Source of the DNA: UBA8346 sp050260935
GTDB lineage: Bacteria > Bacillota > UBA4882 > UBA8346
Direction of reading: 5' to 3'
Assembly (NCBI GenBank): GCA_050260935.1
Contig: JBLNCU010000154.1
Span: 1 to 14,377 of the forward strand
Length of the DNA stretch: 14,377 bases
Numbering within the stretch: position 1 is the first letter of the stretch; each line of letters opens with the position of its first letter. Shown one piece after another: positions 7,384 through 12,819 of the stretch. Under the pieces are notes generated by a model. The model did not search any database and was not told where the DNA came from. It saw only the letters and a program-made list of their open reading frames with translations. The translations under genes were made by a program, and so were the position numbers.

Positions 7384-7412
7384 TTGTCAGACCAGTTTTA
7401 AAGTAATAAAAT
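7384..7412 (+). promoter_or_regulatory. rbsK promoter
   Basis: TTGTCA (7384-7389), 17 bases, TAAAAT (7407-7412). It lies directly after the rbsB terminator and about 70 bp before rbsK. No AACCGGTT operator core is present here, so rbsK may not be under the same RbsR control. Confidence 0.65.
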
Positions 7413-7480
7413 AAATTACTGCAAGTTTAATATCTGCTTTGAGTTGAAGGAACAGCGACATTCATTGGGGGAACAAGCCT

Positions 7481-8398
7481 ATGAAAAAGATTTGCGTCAT
7501 TGGAAGTATAAACAGCGACTTGGTAGCCAGCGCCGACCGGTTCCCGAAACCTGGAGAAACGTTGATTGGTAAGGAATTTAATACTTTCCCCGGCGGTAAA
7601 GGGTCCAACCAAGCGGTGGCCGCGGGACGTCTCGGGGCTGATGTCCGGATGATCGGCAAAGTCGGCGCCGACCTTTACGGCGAACAGAATTTAAACAACC
7701 TCCGGGAAAACGGGGTTAACACCGGCGGGGTAGGGATTGAACCGGGCATCTCCACCGGAATTGCCGTTATTGAAGTTGACGGCGCGGGGGAAAACCATAT
7801 TCTAATTATTCCCGGGGCCAATAATTTGGTTGATTCCCGGTTTATCGACAAAAGATGGGAATACATGCTTGAGGGCGACATTTTTCTGATCCAGCTGGAG
7901 ATCCCCATCGATACCGTTCTTTACACCGTCAAGAAATTAAAGGAAAATCAGAAGACGGTTGTTTTAGATCCGGCTCCGGCAAGAGTCTTACCCGATGAGA
8001 TATACCAATGCATCGATTATATTACCCCCAACGAAACCGAGATCGGGCTTATCACATCAACGAAAGCCGCCACCGGGACCGGATGGAAAACCGCAGCCGC
8101 TAATCTTCTAAAAAAAGGTGTAGACGCGGTGCTGTTAAAAGCCGGAAAAAACGGGGCCTATATTATCCGGGAAAACGAATTTCTTCATGTCCCGGGATTT
8201 CCGGTAAAAGCCATCGACACCACCGGCGCCGGAGACACATTTAACGCCGCTTTTGCGGTTTCTTTAGCTCAAGGAAAAGATTTGCCGGAGAGCGTCAGAT
8301 TTGCCAATGCCGCCGGAGCCTTATCGGTCACGGCTAAAGGCGCCCAAAGCGCTATGCCGACTTTGGCGGCGGTGGAACTGTTTTTAAAAAGCCATTAA
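7481..8398 (+). CDS. rbsK: Ribokinase
   Basis: This 305-residue cytosolic kinase of the PfkB family phosphorylates ribose to ribose-5-phosphate. The N-terminal sugar-binding motif GGKGSNQAVAAGRLG (38-52) and the C-terminal anion-hole and catalytic motif DTTGAGDTFNAAF (246-258, base D252) are intact, as are TPNETE (182-187) and the ribose lid region starting MKKICVIGSINSDLV. The length is normal. GGGGGA precedes the ATG. It completes the ribose pathway, with RbsD supplying the furanose form. It sits behind a terminator with its own promoter instead of inside the operon. Confidence 0.96.
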   Translation: MKKICVIGSINSDLVASADRFPKPGETLIGKEFNTFPGGKGSNQAVAAGRLGADVRMIGKVGADLYGEQNLNNLRENGVNTGGVGIEPGISTGIAVIEVDGAGENHILIIPGANNLVDSRFIDKRWEYMLEGDIFLIQLEIPIDTVLYTVKKLKENQKTVVLDPAPARVLPDEIYQCIDYITPNETEIGLITSTKAATGTGWKTAAANLLKKGVDAVLLKAGKNGAYIIRENEFLHVPGFPVKAIDTTGAGDTFNAAFAVSLAQGKDLPESVRFANAAGALSVTAKGAQSAMPTLAAVELFLKSH

Positions 8399-8590
8399 TT
8401 AAGGGCTATTTAAACAAGTAAAGTTTATAACCCCGTTCAACTGCCTCGGGCGCAGACATCGCCGAATCCTTAGCCTGAGTTAATAATTTCTTAGGCATAA
8501 CTATATCCGACTATGAAGTAATGAGGACTTTCTAAGCAATGAAGGCCTCTTTTTTATTTTGGGCTTATAATTAACCATTGTTTTAATAAA
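8399..8590 (+). other. Spacer with three successive stem-loops, no gene
   Basis: No protein-coding frame is supported. Three hairpins follow each other: 8446-8465 (TCGGGCG/CGCCGA with one bulged G), 8473-8496 (GCCTGAG pairing with CTTAGGC, seven pairs with one G-U), and the terminator at 8523-8555. The rest is AT-rich. The arrangement could be the rbsK transcript end or a structured RNA; I could not match it to a riboswitch class. Confidence 0.4.
8523..8560 (+). terminator. Terminator downstream of rbsK
   Basis: GAGG, a bulged A and CTTTC pair with GAAGG and CCTC (8541-8549) across an 8-base loop, followed by TTTTTTATTTT. It separates the ribose locus from the chemoreceptor region. Confidence 0.8.
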
Positions 8591-8723
8591 AAATCGTTCA
8601 AAACAGGATAAAAAATATTCCAGGAAATTAAAAAATCCTCCATTCAAATGCTTACTTCACTTTTCTATACTATTAATTAGGAAACTAGTTGCCCGGGGAG
8701 GCAAGGCTATGAAAGCCAGACTA
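8591..8723 (+). repeat. Promoter-leader direct repeat, copy A
   Basis: These 133 bp match 11358-11489 at about nine bases in ten, with one single-base gap (roughly 13 differences counted by eye). The repeat covers an AT-rich upstream stretch, a promoter, the leader, a GGGGAGG or GAGGAGG ribosome binding site and the first five codons (MKARL) of a small ORF; similarity stops sharply after codon five. Confidence 0.9.
8643..8671 (+). promoter_or_regulatory. Promoter within repeat copy A
   Basis: TTCAAA (8643-8648), 17 bases, TATACT (8666-8671). Both hexamers are unchanged in copy B although the spacer varies, which suggests they are functional. It would transcribe the 33-codon ORF and, as no terminator follows, the chemoreceptor gene. 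Confidence 0.65.
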
Positions 8724-8810
8724 TCTATCATAATACCGGCACTTTTGCTGATTATGGCGGCTGGGTTATATGCTATTTCGAAACAGGCGGAGGCGGCCGG
8801 AAAGAATTGA
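8709..8810 (+). CDS. Short hydrophobic peptide, possible truncated secretory leader
   Basis: GGGGAGG seven to eight bases upstream and the duplicated promoter support translation from ATG 8709. The 33-residue product has a basic start (MKAR), a hydrophobic stretch (LSIIIPALLLIMAAGLYAIS) and a polar end (KQAEAAGKN). It looks like a signal peptide or a single membrane segment. It may be the surviving 5' end of a deleted exported-protein gene, a membrane micropeptide, or a leader peptide for the chemoreceptor gene 156 bp downstream. No function is recognised. Confidence 0.45.
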   Translation: MKARLSIIIPALLLIMAAGLYAISKQAEAAGKN

Positions 8811-8966
8811 AAATTTATATGAATATATGAACGTTTTATCGAACCAACTATATAGGATTTAGCTGTGTTTTGAGGTTGCGCAATTGTTTTTCGGGGTCTT
8901 TGTTTGTTGAAGTTATAAAGGATTTGATAATTTAAATATTCTAGGGTAGAAAGGCAGGATTTACTC

Positions 8967-10661
8967 ATGGGAATTGTTGAGAAATTAAATAATCAAATTT
9001 ATAAGTTGCAAAAACTAAATATCTTTTCGAAATGGAAGATTTTCTATCAGATCCAGATTATTGTGGCGGTTTTAATTATCTCACTGGTGGTTTTGGGCTT
9101 TGTAAGTTTACGGACTATTGAAAATATGAAACAAACAGCCAATGAGCTCATGGATAGTAATAGCGTTTTATATAATGTTGCCGCTTTAAGAGGAGAATTA
9201 ATTAAAATAAATTATGAATATCTCCAAGCTTTAGTCGAGAACCGGCAAGCCTTATTAAAATCATCCAGCGCCGAAAGCGTTAAATTGTTACTTAATAATA
9301 TTAAATCTTTTGATCAAAATAATGTAGAAGAATGCCTTAAAAGAATGGACAATCTTATTAAAATTGCCAACCTGCCAACGGACAAGGAGAATTATGAATT
9401 ACTTAAAGACCAAATAATAGAACTCAATTCATTTTTCACCATAATTCAAGGTGAAACCACCAACACTAGTATCGAATTTAATACAAAGAACGCTGAATAT
9501 TATGCCACTGCCACAACTTTTATGATTATCATTTTAGTTTTGAGCGGAATTATTTCAACAATTTTAGGTTTGTTAATCTCAATATCGATATCCGGGGCCC
9601 TGAAAAAAATAGATACAGTAAGTAAAGATTTGGCAACCGGTAATCTGGTCAGCTCAATTGAAGTTACCGGTTCGCCGGAGATAAGAAAAGTGGCCGCCAG
9701 TCTGAATCAAGCGATGGTCGGCTTACGTCAGTTGGTATTGGGAATTAATCAAGAAACTGAAAAAATCGCTAATGCCTCGAAAGATCTGGAACGGGCTTCC
9801 AAAGATACCGGACAATCGGCTCAAGAGGTTTCAAGAGCAATGAACGCTTTAGCAATTGCTTCCAGTGAACAAACCAAACAAATAAGTCAAGCGGTCGATA
9901 CAGTTAGTCGTTTAGTTGAGATGGTGGATCAAGTGAATGTTAACACCCAAACAATCGCTGTAGAATCAACTAAAATGGCTGATTCCGCCAAAAGTGGACA
10001 ACAAGCGACCAACTTAGTCACTAGTGAAATTCAAAAAATATATGATTTTAATAAGGAAATTGAATTGGTTATTAATGAATTAAATCAGAAGACTGAAGAG
10101 ATTATCGAAATTATTACCTTAATCCAAAATATAGCTGACCAAACAACTTTACTCGCGTTAAATGCTTCCATTGAAGCGGCTAGAGCTGGAGAACACGGGA
10201 GAGGCTTCGGAGTTGTTGCGGCTGAAACCGGGAAATTGGCTGAGCAATCCAAAGTGGCCGCCAATTTGATCAATGACTTAATTACCAAGATCAAAGGCCA
10301 CTCTGAGCGCGCAGTAGAAGTTAGTAAAGAAGGAATTGCCCGAATGGAATCCGGTAAAGAGCTTATTTTTGAGGCGAACAATACTTTTGTGAATATTTAT
10401 GAAAAGTTAATGGTCAATTTGAAGCAAATTAACACGGTGGCTGAATTAGTTTCGAAAATGTCAGAACGTAATAATGTGACGATTGCCGCAATTACTTCCA
10501 TTGCGGCGATAACCGAAGAAAATATGGCAAACACCGAAGAAGTCTCCGCAACATCTCAAGAGCAAACAGCATTAACCGAGGAAGTTTCTTCTCTGGCAAT
10601 AGAATTGAGTCAGGTAGTTGAAAATTTAAAAAGATCAATCGGCGCCTTCCGTCTTGAATAG
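8967..10661 (+). CDS. Methyl-accepting chemotaxis protein (transmembrane chemoreceptor)
   Basis: The 564-residue receptor has a membrane segment at about 26-47, an extracytoplasmic helical domain of about 130 residues (50-180), a second membrane segment at about 183-206, a HAMP linker (about 207-260), and a long coiled-coil signalling domain. The hairpin tip is clear at 389-415 (IADQTTLLALNASIEAARAG, then EHGRGFG). The following stretch reads VVAAETGKLAEQS where VADEVRKLAEQS is usual, so a conserved D and R are replaced by A and G. It should form trimers of dimers with CheW and CheA. The ligand is unknown; the helical sensor domain is not a PAS or Cache type by eye. AGGCAGGA precedes the ATG. 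It lies between two sugar importers, so sensing sugars through a binding protein is possible but unproven. There is no C-terminal pentapeptide for CheR docking. Confidence 0.92.
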   Translation: MGIVEKLNNQIYKLQKLNIFSKWKIFYQIQIIVAVLIISLVVLGFVSLRTIENMKQTANELMDSNSVLYNVAALRGELIKINYEYLQALVENRQALLKSSSAESVKLLLNNIKSFDQNNVEECLKRMDNLIKIANLPTDKENYELLKDQIIELNSFFTIIQGETTNTSIEFNTKNAEYYATATTFMIIILVLSGIISTILGLLISISISGALKKIDTVSKDLATGNLVSSIEVTGSPEIRKVAASLNQAMVGLRQLVLGINQETEKIANASKDLERASKDTGQSAQEVSRAMNALAIASSEQTKQISQAVDTVSRLVEMVDQVNVNTQTIAVESTKMADSAKSGQQATNLVTSEIQKIYDFNKEIELVINELNQKTEEIIEIITLIQNIADQTTLLALNASIEAARAGEHGRGFGVVAAETGKLAEQSKVAANLINDLITKIKGHSERAVEVSKEGIARMESGKELIFEANNTFVNIYEKLMVNLKQINTVAELVSKMSERNNVTIAAITSIAAITEENMANTEEVSATSQEQTALTEEVSSLAIELSQVVENLKRSIGAFRLE

Positions 10662-10773
10662 ATTAGGAACCCGGTGACTTTTCCGGAACGGCGATTTAAA
10701 GGATAACCAAGCTGAGTTCTGAAGCAAATGAAGTTAAAAATGCCGCAATCCCATTTGATCTTGAGGAAAGTTC

Positions 10774-11025
10774 CCTTCAAGTTGAGGATCTTTTCCTCAA
10801 GATGAAGGATCCTTCCCTCAATTTAGAGGAATCGATCCTCAAGATGGAGGATCATTTCCTCAAGATGAAGGATCCTTCCCTCAATTTGGAGGAATCGATC
10901 CTCAAGATGGAGGACCTTTTCCTCAAGTTGAAGGATCCTTCCCCCAATTTGGAGGAATCCGTCCTCGAGATGGAGGACCTTTTCCTCAAGATGAAGGATT
11001 GTCCCCTCAACTTGCAGGGTGGATC
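10774..11025. repeat. Minisatellite: twelve 21-bp units in a 63-bp higher-order pattern
   Basis: Twelve units of exactly 21 bp start at 10774 and every 21 bases to 11005; most begin CCTCAA and carry (G/A)AGGA at mid-unit. From 10795 they group in threes: type 1 ends GAAGGATCCTTC, type 2 ends GAGGAATCGAT, type 3 ends GAGGACCTTTT or similar. The array is full of small palindromes (GAAGGATCCTTC, CCTC...GAGG, GAGGAATCGATCCTC). In the plus frame, ATG 10802 opens 92 codons of heptads such as KMKDPSLNLEESIL, but there is no ribosome binding site and proline recurs. On the minus strand the heptads read RFLQIEGRILHLEE, with one TAA at 10823-10825. I treat it as a repeat, possibly from a former coiled-coil gene, and not as a gene. 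Confidence 0.92.
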
Positions 11026-11110
11026 CCCAACTTATATAACGGGCGTGTCAAGATTTTGTGTTTTTAGAAAATCCCATTAGGGTACAACCGGTTCTCTTAT
11101 TTGTTTTTGG

Positions 11111-11368
11111 TCATTTGTGATTTCGCCTTTCCTTAACAAGACGCCATGAGAAATTCGGAGTATTCCGCGGACCGCAAGAGCCCCACCTTTTAGCCTCATC
11201 TGCAACCTTAACACTCATCGGATTAAAACCGCATAAGGAACAATACCATTTCACGCGTTCATCAATTACTTTTAAACCGTTTGCTTTATGCCGGTCAATA
11301 ATAGAATTACGGGGATTCGACAATTGATGAAAGGGCATAATAAGATTTTCGCTGTCTAAATCGGTCAA
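11111..11368 (-). pseudogene. Fragment of a YgjP/DUF45-type zinc metallopeptidase
   Basis: The minus-strand frame of 85 codons carries YCSLCGFNPMSVKVADEAKR followed by WGSC and NFSWRLVKE. This matches the conserved stretch of the YgjP (DUF45) metallohydrolase family, in which a VKVRDQKKRWGSC-type segment is followed by LNFNWRL and then the zinc-binding HELAH. Here the frame ends soon after WRL, so the HExxH catalytic motif and the rest are missing, and the N-terminal part is also absent or unrecognisable. There is no ribosome binding site for the first ATG. It is best read as a decayed leftover lying between the minisatellite and repeat copy B. Confidence 0.65.
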
Positions 11369-11489
11369 AACAGGATAAAAAATATTCTAGGAAAATAAAA
11401 AATCCTCCATTCAAATGCTTACCTCTCTTTTCTATACTATTAATAGAAAACCGGTTGTACGAGGAGGCAAGCCTATGAAAGCCAGACTA
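11358..11489 (+). repeat. Promoter-leader direct repeat, copy B
   Basis: This is the second copy of the module at 8591-8723, in the same orientation. It differs from copy A most between the -10 element and the ribosome binding site, where copy B has AAAACCGGTTGTAC and copy A has AAACTAGTTGCCC. The two copies bracket the chemoreceptor, the minisatellite and the metallopeptidase fragment. Confidence 0.9.
11410..11438 (+). promoter_or_regulatory. Promoter within repeat copy B, with an operator-like core after it
   Basis: TTCAAA (11410-11415), 17 bases, TATACT (11433-11438), identical hexamers to copy A. AAACCGGTT at 11448-11456 lies just after the expected start of transcription and shares its 9 bases with the right half of the rbs operator (2346-2354). 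Transcription would run toward the second sugar importer. Confidence 0.6.
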
Positions 11490-11567
11490 GGAGATTGGGT
11501 TGAATTGGTCCCTTCCGATAATCCCAATGCGGTATATGAGGCCAATGGTAGTAATACCGGGTGGTAA
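11475..11567 (+). pseudogene. 30-codon ORF at repeat copy B, probable remnant
   Basis: GAGGAGG and the copy B promoter stand before ATG 11475. The product starts MKARL, as in copy A, then switches to an unrelated hydrophilic sequence (GDWVELVPSDNPNAVYEANG, then SNTGW). No signal-like segment is present. The abrupt change after codon five suggests a deletion or rearrangement joining the duplicated start to the tail of another gene. No family is recognised. Confidence 0.35.
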
Positions 11568-11622
11568 AAGAGTATTTAAGCCGTGTAATAAACTTTTTCG
11601 GATATTAAGTTGTGTTCCATAT

Positions 11623-11651
11623 TTTACTATTGGGATGCGACTTATTATAAA
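11623..11651 (+). promoter_or_regulatory. Possible proximal promoter of the second importer
   Basis: TTTACT (11623-11628), 17 bases, TATAAA (11646-11651), about 90 bp before the binding-protein start. It could act together with, or instead of, the copy B promoter upstream. Confidence 0.4.
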
Positions 11652-11743
11652 TGATATAAAAAAGGGGGAGTTTTGAAACTATCAAAGATTTAGGCGAGAA
11701 ATTTGTCATGTTAAAAAACCAAAAATTCAGGGGAGGTTATTCT

Positions 11744-12724
11744 ATGAAAAAGTGGTCTATTCTTTTAGTCGTATGTTTAGTTGCCATGGTTATTTTATCC
11801 GCTTCCACCTTTGGCGCAGGTCTGATTAAGATTGGCATTGTAAATTTACCACCGGAAGAATCCGGCTACCGTCAGGCCAATGTTGAAGACATGAACACTG
11901 TCTTCTCCAAGGAAAACGGCTATGACGCCAAACAGACCAACACCGCCGACAACAGCGAACAGATCGCTGCGGCCAAAGGATACATTCGGGATGGAGTGGA
12001 CTATCTCCTGATCTCGGCCGCCAACGCGTCCGGATGGGACGACGTTCTAAAGTCCGCCAAAAAGGCAGGCGTTAAGGTTATTCTCTTTGACCGCGCGATT
12101 AAAACGGCCAAATCGAACTATCAGGCGGCGCTTCTCTCGGATATGGCTTATGAGGGTAATACGGCAGTAGACTGGGTATTGAAAAGTGTTCCGAAACCAA
12201 TTAATCTAATCCTTATTCGTGGTCAGTTGGGTAGCGCGGCTGAAATCGGCCGCAGCGCCGCGGTGCTTAAAGCCGCCAAAGAAGGTAAACTCACCATTGT
12301 GGCTGATGGAACGGGTGGAGACAGCTGGAGCCTTGAGGAAGCCCGCAAAGTGGTCGAAGCCGCGATTGCAGCGAAAAAGGATTTCAACGTCATCTACGCT
12401 GAGAACGACGGTATGGCGCAAGGCGCTGTTCAGGCCCTCGAGGCGGCCGGTATCAGCCACGGCAAGAATGGCAAGGTCAAGATCATTGGTTTTGACTTTA
12501 ACCGTTTTGCGCTTAGGAACGTACAGGCCGGTTACTGGGACGCCGACATGCAGTGCAATCCACGCCAGGCAGCCGAGATTTCTAAGTGGATCAAAAGTGG
12601 CAAGCTTCCCAAAGGAATCGTCTATCAGAAAGAATTGCTTTTTACGACTGAGACGATCACCGACAAAGATATCGAACAATGGGGTATCAATGCCGATCCT
12701 GGCAAGGGTGTAATAACCAGGTAG
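11744..12724 (+). CDS. Sugar ABC transporter substrate-binding protein, YtfQ-like
   Basis: The precursor has 326 residues. I choose ATG 11744 (MKKWSILLVVCLVAMVILSA), since GGGGAGG lies six to seven bases upstream; ATG 11708 has no good site and would put extra residues before the signal peptide. The signal peptide probably ends in STFGA before GLIKIGIVN; there is no lipobox. The mature part is a type I periplasmic binding protein. The segment SGWDDVLKSAKKAGVKVILFDR and the later YAENDGMAQGAVQALEAAG resemble YtfQ, the galactofuranose-binding protein of E. coli, more than RbsB. The ligand is probably a furanose or other pentose/hexose, not assignable by eye. It is followed by a strong stem-loop, then the ATPase gene. 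Confidence 0.85.
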   Translation: MKKWSILLVVCLVAMVILSASTFGAGLIKIGIVNLPPEESGYRQANVEDMNTVFSKENGYDAKQTNTADNSEQIAAAKGYIRDGVDYLLISAANASGWDDVLKSAKKAGVKVILFDRAIKTAKSNYQAALLSDMAYEGNTAVDWVLKSVPKPINLILIRGQLGSAAEIGRSAAVLKAAKEGKLTIVADGTGGDSWSLEEARKVVEAAIAAKKDFNVIYAENDGMAQGAVQALEAAGISHGKNGKVKIIGFDFNRFALRNVQAGYWDADMQCNPRQAAEISKWIKSGKLPKGIVYQKELLFTTETITDKDIEQWGINADPGKGVITR

Positions 12725-12743
12725 TTTTTTGGTAAAATTTTGC

Positions 12744-12783
12744 GCAGTGCGGTGTCCGGATTTTACCCGGCTAACCGCACTGC
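12744..12783 (+). promoter_or_regulatory. Intercistronic stem-loop between binding protein and ATPase genes
   Basis: GCAGTGCGGT (12744-12753) pairs perfectly with ACCGCACTGC (12774-12783), with an inner CCGG/CCGG stem (12756-12759, 12767-12770). There is no T run after it (TGTTAATTT), so a partial terminator or an mRNA-stabilising hairpin is more likely. Such hairpins often keep binding-protein mRNA more abundant than the permease and ATPase parts. Confidence 0.7.
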
Positions 12784-12819
12784 TGTTAATTTAGGTGATA
12801 CCGGTAAGGAGGTCTTTGG

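Larger units (their letters stand above)
11092..11460. repeat. 12-bp inverted repeats flanking the metallopeptidase fragment
   Basis: GTACAACCGGTT at 11092-11103 is the exact reverse complement of 11449-11460, and weaker AT-rich similarity continues inward for several bases. The pair brackets the DUF45 fragment. It could be the ends of a small non-autonomous element or two copies of a regulator site; the right copy also lies inside repeat copy B, which argues against a simple insertion. Confidence 0.4.

Noticed and set aside
8399..8560. Cyclic-di-GMP or other riboswitch ahead of the chemoreceptor
   Set aside because: No consensus of a class I know was seen, and the terminator lies about 80 bp before the copy A promoter.
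8705..8717. Start codon of the 33-codon ORF in a GGCT/AGCC hairpin loop
   Set aside because: The stem is four pairs only and is broken by a base change in copy B, so it is not conserved.
8657..8968. 103-codon minus-strand ORF opposite copy A and the spacer
   Set aside because: It is antisense to the duplicated promoter and 33-codon ORF, has no ribosome binding site and shows no recognisable motif.
10774..11025. CRISPR-like array
   Set aside because: Units are contiguous 21-mers without unique spacers.
10802..11080. 92-codon plus-strand ORF over the minisatellite
   Set aside because: There is no ribosome binding site, the ATG is inside a repeat unit, proline breaks the heptads and the end runs into unrelated sequence. 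Kept as a repeat.
12206..12679. 157-codon minus-strand ORF opposite the binding-protein gene
   Set aside because: It is antisense to a well-supported gene, with no ribosome binding site or family signature.
12219..12713. 164-codon plus-strand ORF inside the binding-protein gene
   Set aside because: It is an alternate frame, rich in R, S, P and K, inside a clear protein family member; composition is typical of a frame shadow.
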